A DNA stretch of 64,000 nucleotides from Cyclobacterium jeungdonense (GTDB lineage: Bacteria; Bacteroidota; Bacteroidia; Cytophagales; Cyclobacteriaceae), in contig NZ_WMCD01000015.1 of the NCBI RefSeq assembly GCF_010994275.1, positions 44,563 through 108,562 on the forward strand. The letters are read 5' to 3'. The position numbers and the translations under genes were made by a program. The notes beneath the pieces were generated by a model that worked only from the letters and a program-made list of their open reading frames with translations, searched no databases and was not told the DNA's origin. Positions 26,463 to 34,788 of the stretch are shown piece by piece; position 1 is the stretch's first letter, and every line of letters starts with the position of its first letter.

Positions 26463-26840
26463 TTATTCGTATGCATGTAGTTGATTGATTACGCCGCCAT
26501 CTTTATTGTACATCACCAGGATATTGAAATTATCGCTATCCAGGAAACAAACATCGTAATAATCACTATTTTTCTTCGAAATCTTTTTGACTGCTGTAAT
26601 CTGTAACTTATTGATAAGGCTGTCGTTTCTAATCACATCCCGAACAGACGACGGAAGGTCACCAACAGAAATGGACGCCGTATCAGCTTGTATGAGTGCG
26701 TATACGTCTTCTGTAACGTACTGGTTGTCCCCGATTCGTCTAAAATTTTCATTTAGTTGCGCTTTCATGGAAATTAAGCCAATAAGGATTAATCCCGCAA
26801 ATGCCAACCATATACCCCATATGGTTAAATTCCTATTCAT
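26463..26840 (-). CDS. single-pass membrane or secreted protein, function unknown
   Basis: A 125-residue protein with one N-terminal hydrophobic helix (about 7-27, TIWGIWLAFAGLILIGLIS) and a charged soluble domain (GDNQYVTEDVYALIQADTA and NSDYYDVCFLDSDNFNILVMY). It has no lipobox and no catalytic motif. The C-terminal half resembles a beta-sheet domain of the kind found in periplasmic sensor or binding proteins, but I do not recognise the family. It lies upstream of the response-regulator gene, separated by a terminator. Confidence 0.6.
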   Translation of the reverse strand: MNRNLTIWGIWLAFAGLILIGLISMKAQLNENFRRIGDNQYVTEDVYALIQADTASISVGDLPSSVRDVIRNDSLINKLQITAVKKISKKNSDYYDVCFLDSDNFNILVMYNKDGGVINQLHAYE

Positions 26841-26964
26841 AGCTGGTTTTCTTCTTTCCCTGGTTAATACACGAATTGTGCCATTTCAAATTTCGACAGG
26901 GGCTCCGTAAAAAATCGCACGCAGCTGGGTAGAAAATACCCATAATGGTGAAATTCGTTGACTA

Positions 26965-26994
26965 TTGTGGCTAAAAAAATCTTTTGTATATTTG
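26965..26994 (+). promoter_or_regulatory. consensus Bacteroidota promoter
   Basis: TTG (26965-26967), a spacer of exactly 19 bases, and TATATTTG (26987-26994) match the Bacteroidota primary sigma factor consensus TTG-N19-TAnnTTTG. Transcription would start near 27001. Confidence 0.7.
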
Positions 26995-27000
26995 TTCAAG

Positions 27001-27064
27001 TTTAATATAGTTTAACCTCTTCGCTTGCAGATCCCCGGGTGCGTGAACCCGGGGATTTATTTTC
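27001..27064 (+). ncRNA. candidate small RNA or attenuated murI leader
   Basis: From the predicted start to the terminator is about 60 bases: an AT-rich 5' part with no ORF and a 3' hairpin with a perfect 10-bp stem. No known RNA family is evident to me. Promoter, size and terminator fit a short independent transcript; readthrough would feed murI 200 bases further on. Confidence 0.45.
27031..27064 (+). terminator. strong Rho-independent terminator
   Basis: ATCCCCGGGT (27031-27040) and ACCCGGGGAT (27047-27056) form a perfect 10-bp stem with a GCGTGA loop, followed by TTATTTTC. It lies only about 30 bases after the predicted transcription start. Confidence 0.8.
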
Positions 27065-27082
27065 TGACAGGATGATTTTTTA

Positions 27083-27108
27083 AGCCTGAAAGACGGGGCT
27101 GTTTTTTT
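27083..27108 (+). terminator. second possible terminator before murI
   Basis: AGCC (27083-27086) and GGCT (27097-27100), extended by a T-G pair, are followed by seven T residues at 27102-27108. The stem is short. It may back up the terminator at 27031. Confidence 0.35.
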
Positions 27109-27266
27109 ACAAGAAGTCGGGAAACCCCTTCACTAATTCTGGTGATTTTCAAAAAATCTGTTAGATTAAGAAAGCCAGGATAGCAGAAGCGGGCAGAAAG
27201 CAAGGATTTTGGTTTTATAAGTACATTTAGTTTTAGAAACGTGTTTGAATTTTATAAGCTGAGTTG

Positions 27267-28082
27267 ATGGGGATAAAGGCACAGGCACCGATAGGAATTT
27301 TTGATAGTGGAATTGGCGGATTAACGGTGGCCAAAGAGGTAAAAAAATTGTTGCCCGATGAGCAAATCATTTATTTTGGTGACACCGCCCATTTGCCCTA
27401 TGGAGATAAAAGCACCGCTGCTATTCAGGCCTATTCAATAAAAATTGCGGATGTTCTTATGCAACAAAACTGCAAGTTGATATTGATCGCCTGTAATTCT
27501 GCCTCAGCAGCGGCCTACGAATTGGTAAAGGCCTACGTGGCCTCCAAAGCCCATGTGTTTAATGTCATAGATCCGGTAGTCGATTACCTAAGGGAAAACC
27601 ATGCCGGCCAGAAAGTAGGGCTGATTGGGACGAAACAAACCGTCGGATCCGGGGTGTACCTGCAAAAAATCAATACGCTCAATGCGGGAATACAGCTTAA
27701 GTCACTCGCAACCCCCTTGCTGGCACCTATGATCGAAGAGGGGTTTCACCTAAAAAATATCAGCAACGAAATTGTAGCATCTTATCTTTCACAACCAATC
27801 CTGGCGGATATTCAGGCATTGGTACTTGGATGCACCCATTATCCATTGATAAAAAAGCAAATTATGGATTTCTATGGAGGAAATGTAGATCTCATCGATG
27901 CTTCCGAAACGGTGGCGCAATCCGTTGCCTCTTTTTTGGGGTACCATCAGCTTCTGGCGAAAAAAGGTTATGGGAATGAAGATCGGTTTTTGGTATCCGA
28001 TTACACAGTGTCATTTGAGGAAACCACCAAATTATTCTTTGGTAAACAAATCCGATTGCAGAAATATCCTTTATGGGAATGA
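27267..28082 (+). CDS. murI: glutamate racemase
   Basis: The enzyme converts L-glutamate to D-glutamate for the peptidoglycan stem peptide. The 271-residue protein has IGIFDSGIGGLTVAKEV at the N terminus, the first catalytic cysteine in LIACNSASAAA and the second in LVLGCTHYPLIKK. It is cytoplasmic and of usual length. The ATG at 27267 is preferred to the TTG immediately in front. It may be transcribed by readthrough from the promoter at 26965 or from its own unseen promoter. Confidence 0.95.
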   Translation: MGIKAQAPIGIFDSGIGGLTVAKEVKKLLPDEQIIYFGDTAHLPYGDKSTAAIQAYSIKIADVLMQQNCKLILIACNSASAAAYELVKAYVASKAHVFNVIDPVVDYLRENHAGQKVGLIGTKQTVGSGVYLQKINTLNAGIQLKSLATPLLAPMIEEGFHLKNISNEIVASYLSQPILADIQALVLGCTHYPLIKKQIMDFYGGNVDLIDASETVAQSVASFLGYHQLLAKKGYGNEDRFLVSDYTVSFEETTKLFFGKQIRLQKYPLWE

Positions 28083-28188
28083 GTTTTACCAAAGGGTACC
28101 GTTTTAGGCCGGCAATCGGTTTACAGGCTTTTTTAATTTTATTAGTTAGGTTTGGTGGGGTTCAGGATTTTATTCCTAAAAAAAGGAT

Positions 28189-28196
28189 TAACTTTG
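28189..28196 (+). promoter_or_regulatory. candidate -7 element of purF
   Basis: TAACTTTG matches TAnnTTTG and lies 27 bases upstream of the purF ATG, giving a leader of about 20 bases. No TTG is present at the correct spacing. Confidence 0.45.
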
Positions 28197-28223
28197 TGCC
28201 TTCATTCACCCTGCCATTAGACT

Positions 28224-30107
28224 ATGAGTGACGAGATCAAACATGAATGTGGGATTGCGCTGATCCGGCTGAGGAAACCATTACAGTATTACATTGACAA
28301 GTACAAAACCCCTTTTTACGCTGCAAACAGGCTGTATGTACTGATGCAGAAGCAGATCAACAGGGGTCAGGATGGTGCGGGTTTGGCGAATATTAAGATC
28401 AATACCCGGCCCGGAACCCGATACATCAGCCGGTACCGTTCGGTGGAATCTGAAGCAGTTACCAAGATTTTTCAAAAAATCAACAAGAAATATAAAAAGG
28501 CTAAAAAGGCGGGAAATGAAGCCGATCTGATGGATGCCAGCTGGATAAAAGAAAATACCGCTTTTTCAGGAGAGGTCTGGCTGGGACATCTCCGCTACGG
28601 CACCCATGGTCAAAACAGCATTGAAACCTGCCACCCCTTTCTAAAGCAAAATAACTGGCGAAGCCGGAATTTGGTGATGGCCGGGAATTTTAACATGACC
28701 AATGTGGAGGAATTGTTTGACAACCTGGTGAAGTTGGGGCAACACCCTAAAGAAAAAACGGATACGGTCACTGTAATGGAAAAAATTGGCCATTTTTTGG
28801 ATGAAGAAAACCAGCGAATTTTTGATAAATACAAAGGGCAGTTTTCCAACCGGGAAATCACGGAGGTAATTGAACAGGAATTGGATGTGGCCAGGATATT
28901 GAGAAGAAGTTGCCGGGACTTTGACGGAGGGTATGCCATGGCAGGCCTGATAGGTAATGGAGCTGGATTTGTCGTCAGAGATCCAAGTGGCATTCGTCCC
29001 GCTTACTATTATGCCGACGATGAGATCATTGTGGTGGCTTCCGAAAAACCTCCTATCAAAACAGCCTTTAATATTGATTACAAACAGATTAAGGAGATCC
29101 AACCTGGCAACGCTTTGATTTTTAACAAGGATGGCTCTTATGCGGAGCACGAAATAATCCCCCCAAGGGAGAAAAAAAGTTGCAGCTTCGAGCGGATCTA
29201 TTTTTCCAGGGGCACCGATCCGGATATATATAGGGAGCGAAAAAACCTGGGCCGGGCACTGGTACCCCAAATCCTCAAAGCCATCGATTTTGATTTAAAG
29301 AACACCGTATTTTCTTACATACCCAATACCGCAGAAACGGCCTATTATGGCATGATTGAGGGTCTGGAGGATTACCTGAGTGCTAAAAGACGCGAGATTC
29401 TTATTGAAGGAAAACCTCATCTGGAAGACCTGGAGGACCTTTTGAATTTCAGGCCGAGGGTGGAAAAGCTAGTGAGCAAAGATGTTAAATTGAGAACATT
29501 TATAACCAACGATTCCGATCGGGATGTGATGGTTTCCAATGTGTACGATACGACCTATGAAGTCATCCGCTCAGGGGTGGACACGATCGTTGTGATTGAT
29601 GACAGCATTGTCAGGGGCACGACTATTGAAAAAAGTATCCTGACCACGTTGGATAAGCTAAAGCCTAAGCGCATCATTATTGTTTCCTCAGCTCCCCAAA
29701 TCCGGTTTCCGGATTGCTATGGCATTGACATGTCCAGAATGAAAGACTTTATCGCCTTCCGGGCGGCAGTTGCCCTGTTAAAAGAACGCGGTATGGACAG
29801 TACATTGGATCGCGTATATGAAAAGTGCACCACTGATCCGGATGAGCAAGTGAATTTTGTAAAGGAAATATACGATCCCTTTACGGATCAGGAGATTTCT
29901 GATAAAATTGCCCAGATTATTACTTCAGAAAGCATTGAGGCGGAGGTTCATGTGATCTACCAAACCGTGCAAAATCTACACCTTTCTTGTCCTGCCCATA
30001 CTGGTGATTGGTATTTTACAGGTGATTTTCCGACAGAAGGAGGCATGCGCGTAGTCAATAAGGCCTTCGTCAACTACATGGAGGGAAAAGTCATCAGGGC
30101 CTATTAA
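28224..30107 (+). CDS. purF: amidophosphoribosyltransferase, long form
   Basis: The enzyme makes phosphoribosylamine from PRPP and glutamine, the first step of purine synthesis. The N-terminal nucleophile glutaminase has C9 (HECGIALIRL), so eight residues must be removed for maturation. GHLRYGTHG and the phosphoribosyltransferase motif VVIDDSIVRGTTIEKS are intact. At 627 residues it is over 100 longer than the E. coli and Bacillus proteins. Much of the extra length lies within the glutaminase domain (about residues 75-105 and 160-220) and near the C terminus. I believe a longer PurF is usual in Bacteroidota. It stands alone, followed by an M42 peptidase. Confidence 0.9.
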   Translation: MSDEIKHECGIALIRLRKPLQYYIDKYKTPFYAANRLYVLMQKQINRGQDGAGLANIKINTRPGTRYISRYRSVESEAVTKIFQKINKKYKKAKKAGNEADLMDASWIKENTAFSGEVWLGHLRYGTHGQNSIETCHPFLKQNNWRSRNLVMAGNFNMTNVEELFDNLVKLGQHPKEKTDTVTVMEKIGHFLDEENQRIFDKYKGQFSNREITEVIEQELDVARILRRSCRDFDGGYAMAGLIGNGAGFVVRDPSGIRPAYYYADDEIIVVASEKPPIKTAFNIDYKQIKEIQPGNALIFNKDGSYAEHEIIPPREKKSCSFERIYFSRGTDPDIYRERKNLGRALVPQILKAIDFDLKNTVFSYIPNTAETAYYGMIEGLEDYLSAKRREILIEGKPHLEDLEDLLNFRPRVEKLVSKDVKLRTFITNDSDRDVMVSNVYDTTYEVIRSGVDTIVVIDDSIVRGTTIEKSILTTLDKLKPKRIIIVSSAPQIRFPDCYGIDMSRMKDFIAFRAAVALLKERGMDSTLDRVYEKCTTDPDEQVNFVKEIYDPFTDQEISDKIAQIITSESIEAEVHVIYQTVQNLHLSCPAHTGDWYFTGDFPTEGGMRVVNKAFVNYMEGKVIRAY

Positions 30108-30124
30108 CTGAAAAATCAGATTCA

Positions 30125-31174
30125 ATGATCAACGTAAATTTACTAAAACAAATTTGTGAGTTACCAGGTGCGCCTGGTTTTGAAAAAAGAATCAGGGATT
30201 TTGTCTTTCAGCATGCCAAAGGTTTGGTAGATGAAATCGATATCGACAACCTGGGAAATGTAATTGCTATCAAAAGGGGTAAAAGAAATCCTGATAATAA
30301 AAGGGTAATGGTTGCCGCTCATATGGATGAAATTGGATTCATCGTCACCCATATAGATGAAAATGGCTTTTTGAGATTTCATCCATTGGGAGGCTTCGAT
30401 CCTAAAACCTTAACCGCCCAACGGGTAATCATACACGGGAAAAAAGACCTGATCGGGGTGATGGGTAGCAAGCCCATCCATGTGATGACCCAGGAAGAGA
30501 AAACCAAGCTACCCAAGCTTACCGACTATTTCATCGATCTGGGAATGGAAAAATCGGAAGTAGAGCAATGGGTGCAGGTAGGCGATCCCATCACGCGTGA
30601 ACGCGAATTGGTAGAAATGGGGAATTGTGTGAACTGCAAATCCATAGACAACCGTATTGCCGTTTTCATTTTACTCGAAACCTTGCGGGAACTGGAAACT
30701 CCCGCCTTTGATGTGTATGCTACCTTTACCGTTCAGGAAGAGGTAGGGCTACGTGGAGCTCAGGTGTCGGCTCATCAAATAGATCCTGATTTTGGAATTG
30801 CCCTGGATACTACCATTGCTTTTGACCTTCCCGGAGCGGACGCCCATGAGAAAATCACGGAATTGGGCAAGGGTACCGCCATTAAAATCATGGATTCATC
30901 TGCTATTTGTGATTACCGTATGGTGAACTTTATGAAAGAAACGGCTTCCAAAAACAACATTACCTATCAGACGGAGATACTTACCGCAGGAGGCACGGAT
31001 ACGGCAGGAGTGCAGCGAATGGGCAAACAGGGGGCCATCGCAGGAGCGATTTCCATTCCTACCCGCCATTTGCATCAGGTCATAGAAATGGCTAACAAAG
31101 CCGATGTGGCCGCGAGTATTCAGCTACTTAAGGCATGTCTGGAGGGAATGGACACCTTTGACTGGAAACCATAG
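30125..31174 (+). CDS. M42-family aminopeptidase (glutamyl aminopeptidase/endoglucanase-like)
   Basis: The product (349 aa) is a dinuclear-zinc peptidase of family M42. Metal ligands and catalytic residues are visible: MVAAHMDEIGFIVTHID, CKSIDNRIA, TVQEEVGLRGAQ with the catalytic glutamate, ALDTTIAFD and the C-terminal TRHLHQVIEM. A PDZ-like lid domain lies between. It is cytoplasmic and probably forms a large oligomer that trims peptides from the N terminus. It starts 17 bases after purF and may be cotranscribed with it. Confidence 0.92.
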   Translation: MINVNLLKQICELPGAPGFEKRIRDFVFQHAKGLVDEIDIDNLGNVIAIKRGKRNPDNKRVMVAAHMDEIGFIVTHIDENGFLRFHPLGGFDPKTLTAQRVIIHGKKDLIGVMGSKPIHVMTQEEKTKLPKLTDYFIDLGMEKSEVEQWVQVGDPITRERELVEMGNCVNCKSIDNRIAVFILLETLRELETPAFDVYATFTVQEEVGLRGAQVSAHQIDPDFGIALDTTIAFDLPGADAHEKITELGKGTAIKIMDSSAICDYRMVNFMKETASKNNITYQTEILTAGGTDTAGVQRMGKQGAIAGAISIPTRHLHQVIEMANKADVAASIQLLKACLEGMDTFDWKP

Positions 31175-31194
31175 GTCGAGAATGGTTTTGGAAT

Positions 31195-31644
31195 TTAATT
31201 TTTGACCCGTTTTTTGGCTACTTTTCGGGCTAAATATTTTTTGAGATCGTCGTATCCATGGTGTTCGTGGTTACTGATAGTAAAGGAGTATTTGTCCGAA
31301 AACACCAAAATCAATTGCCTAAAAACGCGTTGATTGGCTTTTACTTCTTCCTCCTGCCAGGCGAGGATTTCTTCCAGTGAGTAGGTTTTTCGCCATCCCT
31401 TGAGCGGCATCCACAGGGAAATCCGGTCCTTTCCTGCGGCCAGAAATTTATAACTTGCCATCATTTTCACCAGCAATAGGAGTATCACCACTGTTATAAT
31501 GGAAGTGCCCGCCAAATAAAACAGAAGTGGAAACTCCCGACTCCTGTAAAAATCGTTTAGCAAATAGGCCAGTCCTGCAATCAATGCAAGAACGATCAGA
31601 CTTAGGCTTAGGTAGGTATTTCTTTTGGGCTTACAAGTTACCAT
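31195..31644 (-). CDS. membrane protein with PH-like domain, function unknown
   Basis: The 149-residue protein has two N-terminal hydrophobic helices (about 11-30 and 39-62) followed by a strand-rich soluble domain (SYKFLAAGKDRISLWMPLKG, TYSLEEILAWQEEEVK, QLILVFSDKYSFTISNHEHH). This layout resembles the bacterial membrane PH-domain proteins of the YcxB or bPH type, but I am not certain. The C terminus is basic (ARKVAKKRVKN). It overlaps the 3' end of acpH by 14 bases, so it is in the same operon. Confidence 0.65.
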   Translation of the reverse strand: MVTCKPKRNTYLSLSLIVLALIAGLAYLLNDFYRSREFPLLFYLAGTSIITVVILLLLVKMMASYKFLAAGKDRISLWMPLKGWRKTYSLEEILAWQEEEVKANQRVFRQLILVFSDKYSFTISNHEHHGYDDLKKYLARKVAKKRVKN

Positions 31645-32236
31645 TGTTTTGTTCTATTTGGTCCAACTTTTCTTTTGAAAATAGAATCAAATCCTGGAAA
31701 AAGTGTTTGAAGTTATCTTCAAAAAAATCGTAGTGCCGTTCGAGAAACTCAGGGGCCTTCTCCATCCCAGATTCAAAAGAAGTCCGATAGGAAAGTCCGG
31801 TAAAGGAACGTTGCAATCCCTCCATATTTCCGTAAGCTTCCAACCAATTTTCTCTTCGCATGTATTTAAAAGGATGTAGAAACCTTTTAGGTAAGATGGG
31901 CTTGTGGGAGGCGATCACCTGGTACACCCACTGGGTGTATTCTTTTATACTTTTGTCATTATAAGCGCTCCAGTTTTTTGACAGAAAGTGATCGTAGTAC
32001 ATATCCGTTATCACCAGGGAATATCGGTGAAATTCAGGCTTCAACAACTCCTGGGCTTGTTTTACAAGGGGATGACTGTCGGTATAGGAATCGATTTCCC
32101 GGTGTAGAAGAATCCCAATAACAATTTCTTTTTCAAATTGCTTATTTAATTCCCCCCTGACAAAATCTCCGATAAAATTGCCCACCAGGACCTTCGGCCG
32201 TTCAAATGATAAATATGCATGAGCAAGAAAATTCAC
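31631..32236 (-). CDS. acpH: acyl carrier protein phosphodiesterase
   Basis: The family (AcpH, formerly DUF479) removes the phosphopantetheine arm from acyl carrier protein. The 201-residue protein has the family start MNFLAHAYLSF, VGNFIGDFVRG, LLHREIDSYTDSHP and VITDMYYDHFLSKNW; the H and D residues are the metal-binding positions of an HD-like fold. The start is a GTG with no ATG nearby. It is cytoplasmic. The 3' end overlaps the next minus-strand gene by 14 bases, and it is divergent from the helicase. Confidence 0.88.
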   Translation of the reverse strand: MNFLAHAYLSFERPKVLVGNFIGDFVRGELNKQFEKEIVIGILLHREIDSYTDSHPLVKQAQELLKPEFHRYSLVITDMYYDHFLSKNWSAYNDKSIKEYTQWVYQVIASHKPILPKRFLHPFKYMRRENWLEAYGNMEGLQRSFTGLSYRTSFESGMEKAPEFLERHYDFFEDNFKHFFQDLILFSKEKLDQIEQNNGNL

Positions 32237-32311
32237 CGTGTCTTCAACTGTTAATTTCTGGTAAATAGAAATGTTTTCCTTAATCTTGGGCTCTCACCTG
32301 GAAAAATTCAA

Positions 32312-34246
32312 ATGACAAATATAAAGGAAGAATTAGCATATACTACTAAACTTTTACTGCAAGAATGGCAGGAAGATCGGGATCAATTCCGAAACCTTAC
32401 GTATCGAAAGTCCATTAAAGATAAAGTAATGGCCGGAATGTGTTGGTATCCAGTAGATTTAGTCAAAGTAAAATGGGCATTTTCAGATCAGTTGGTAGTC
32501 GAGATTTCTACCACAGAAATTTCTGAAGGTCATGGTTTCCAGTCGGGTAAATCTATTTGCTTCTTTTCAAATTCAGGTGAAAACGACCTTCGGTCGGAAT
32601 ACGTGAACGGAGTGATCAATTATGTGAAGCAAAATCGGATGACGGTTAGTCTTCATACGGGACATTTACCCGATTGGATTAACGATGGAAAACTTGGTGT
32701 TGAGTTGTTGTTTGATGAAACTTCGTATAAAGTGATGGAAAAGGCCATTAAAAAGGTCATGCAGGCAGAAAATAACCGACTTGCACACCTGCGGGATATT
32801 TTATTAGGCAATGGGAAACCGGCTTTTTCGGATATTCCAGGGAAAACGGATGAAACCCTAAACATAAGTCAAAATGAAGCGCTGGACCTAATATTCCGCG
32901 CCCAAGATATGGCCGTCGTGCATGGACCTCCGGGCACAGGAAAGACTACCAGTCTGGTTAGGGCCGTAGTAGCTGCGGTTACGTCCACTCCCCAGGTCAT
33001 GGTTTGTGCCCCCAGCAATACCGCCGTGGACCTATTGGTAGAAAAACTAACGGAGGCAGGGCTGAATGTGCTCCGATTAGGACATCCTTCTCGCGTGGAA
33101 GAAAACCTGATACAGCAAACGGTGGATGCAAAAGTGCTGGCTCACCCCTCCTTTAAAGACTACAAAAAGCTTAAAAAATCCGGTGAAGAATTTAAAAGAA
33201 ATGCCCAAAAGTTTAAGAGGAGCTTCGGCTCAGCCGAAAGGGAAAAAAGAAGTCTTCAACAGAAGGAGGCGCGTCGCTGTTTTGACGAAGCCAGACTGCT
33301 TTATGACTACATGGTGCAGTCCGTGCTGGATTCATCTCAAGTGATCGCTTGCACGCTGGTAGGTTCTGCCGGCTCCATATTAAAAGGAAGGCAGTTCCCG
33401 GTGGTGTTTTTGGATGAGGCGGCGCAGGCGTTGGAACCCGCTTCCTGGATTCCCTTATTACAGGCCGATAAAGTGGTCATGGCAGGAGATCATTGCCAGC
33501 TACCTCCCACCATCAAGTCCCGGAAAGCTGCGGAAGGATTGCAACACACTCTTTTTGAAAAAGCCATTTCCAGGCAGCCAGGCGCATCCAGTATGCTATC
33601 TATCCAATACCGCATGCCGCAGAAAATCATGGCTTTTCCCAATGAGCTGTTCTATGGGGGAGCATTAGCTGCTGCTCCCAATACTTCTTTTCATTACTTG
33701 AGTGCATCCGAACCGGTAATGGAATTTATCGATACCGCCGGAAGCGGATTTTTGGAACACCAGGATCGGGAAACAGTAAGTATCGCCAATAAAGAAGAAG
33801 CCCTGATGGCACTTCGGCTGCTCCAGTCCCTGATCCGGAGAATCGGTTGGATGCAAGATGAAAACCAGGCCTGGCAGGTCGGCCTTATTGCCCCCTATCG
33901 TGCCCAGGTCCGTTTGATTAGGCAGTATTTGGATGAAAGCGAGGAATGGCTATTTTTAAAACAAAAGATGGAGAACATCTCCATTAATACCGTGGATGGC
34001 TTTCAGGGACAGGAAAAAGACATTATCCTGATCAGCCTTACCCGATCCAATCCGCAGGGAGAAATTGGTTTCTTAAGCGATACCCGTAGAATGAATGTGG
34101 CACTCACCCGGGCTAAGCGAAAACTCATCGTAATTGGAGATAGCGCAACCATCGGCTGTCATCCATTTTACCAGGCCTTCCTGGATCACGTGCAGGTAAA
34201 CGACTGCTACCACAGTGTGTACGAGTACTGGGATGGCGGGCAGTAA
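32312..34246 (+). CDS. SF1 (Upf1/DNA2-like) AAA helicase
   Basis: The 644-residue protein is a superfamily 1B helicase resembling IGHMBP2 and DNA2. All main motifs are seen: Walker A HGPPGTGKTTSLVRAV, APSNTAVDLLVEKL (Ia), VFLDEAAQALEP (II), MAGDHCQLPPTIKS (III), IQYRMPQKIM (IV), VDGFQGQEKDIILISL (V) and MNVALTRAKRKLIVIGD (VI). An inserted helical segment follows motif Ia (basic, about 275-325). The N-terminal 150 residues form the OB-like region of the family. It should unwind or translocate on nucleic acid; DNA or RNA preference is unknown. It is monocistronic and divergent from acpH. Confidence 0.92.
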   Translation: MTNIKEELAYTTKLLLQEWQEDRDQFRNLTYRKSIKDKVMAGMCWYPVDLVKVKWAFSDQLVVEISTTEISEGHGFQSGKSICFFSNSGENDLRSEYVNGVINYVKQNRMTVSLHTGHLPDWINDGKLGVELLFDETSYKVMEKAIKKVMQAENNRLAHLRDILLGNGKPAFSDIPGKTDETLNISQNEALDLIFRAQDMAVVHGPPGTGKTTSLVRAVVAAVTSTPQVMVCAPSNTAVDLLVEKLTEAGLNVLRLGHPSRVEENLIQQTVDAKVLAHPSFKDYKKLKKSGEEFKRNAQKFKRSFGSAEREKRSLQQKEARRCFDEARLLYDYMVQSVLDSSQVIACTLVGSAGSILKGRQFPVVFLDEAAQALEPASWIPLLQADKVVMAGDHCQLPPTIKSRKAAEGLQHTLFEKAISRQPGASSMLSIQYRMPQKIMAFPNELFYGGALAAAPNTSFHYLSASEPVMEFIDTAGSGFLEHQDRETVSIANKEEALMALRLLQSLIRRIGWMQDENQAWQVGLIAPYRAQVRLIRQYLDESEEWLFLKQKMENISINTVDGFQGQEKDIILISLTRSNPQGEIGFLSDTRRMNVALTRAKRKLIVIGDSATIGCHPFYQAFLDHVQVNDCYHSVYEYWDGGQ

Positions 34247-34254
34247 GCCTGGTA

Positions 34255-34785
34255 TCAGCCCGGTTTGGAAGTTCTAAACCGCGCATCCAGGTAGGAAAGC
34301 ACTTCCCCAAACCGAGCTGCGGCATCTTCAATGGATTCGGGGGCTTTTTTACCGTTTAATTTGCTCAACAACAATCCGTAGAGGGTGTGTATAAAAATCT
34401 GAATTTCGTGTCCTGGATTTTCATCGTTTAGGTCGGAAAGCAACGTGAGTAGGTGAGGCTGGGCTTTGCGGTGGAGGGCCAGGTAGTCCGGGTCCGTTTT
34501 GAGTAATTTCCAGTGGAATTTTGCCAGCCGATCGACCAGGGCCTGCACTTCGGGTAAGTGACCTTTTTCTTCAACCCCGGCATGTTTCATGGATTCCGCC
34601 AAATCGGCCAGCCAGGCTTTGCTTTCGACCCGGTCATGCTGGCTAACGTTTTTGTGCGCCAATACATACTGCTCCAGATCTTCCATGTTAAATTGATACG
34701 CACGGATAAGGTCCTCCATGCGGTACAGGTACAGGATGTATTCGACAAGGTGCTCTTTTTTCTTTTTTTCTGCGATGGATTTCAT
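34255..34785 (-). CDS. DUF4924 family protein
   Basis: A 176-residue, mostly helical soluble protein with the DUF4924 pattern: MKSIAEKKKKEHLVEYILYL, AYQFNMEDLEQYVLAH, and the acidic central part EIQIFIHTLYGLLLSKLNG. No membrane segment or signal is present. The function is unknown; it is limited mainly to Bacteroidota. It lies three bases downstream of the DUF922-like gene and may be cotranscribed with it. Confidence 0.8.
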   Translation of the reverse strand: MKSIAEKKKKEHLVEYILYLYRMEDLIRAYQFNMEDLEQYVLAHKNVSQHDRVESKAWLADLAESMKHAGVEEKGHLPEVQALVDRLAKFHWKLLKTDPDYLALHRKAQPHLLTLLSDLNDENPGHEIQIFIHTLYGLLLSKLNGKKAPESIEDAAARFGEVLSYLDARFRTSKPG

Positions 34786-34788
34786 GGC

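Larger units (their letters stand above)
26841..27266. other. 426-base gap holding a promoter, hairpins and a possible small RNA
   Basis: The gap contains the consensus promoter at 26965-26994, a strong terminator at 27031-27064, a second hairpin-plus-T-run at 27083-27108 and a further 158 bases before murI. No protein-coding frame is convincing. The first 120 bases (26841-26960) hold nothing I recognise. Confidence 0.6.

Noticed and set aside
27083..27108. riboswitch for murI
   Set aside because: The 5' region is too short and lacks any known aptamer pattern; only hairpins are seen.
28641..29270. 209-codon minus-strand open frame in purF
   Set aside because: Antisense to purF; no recognisable domain.
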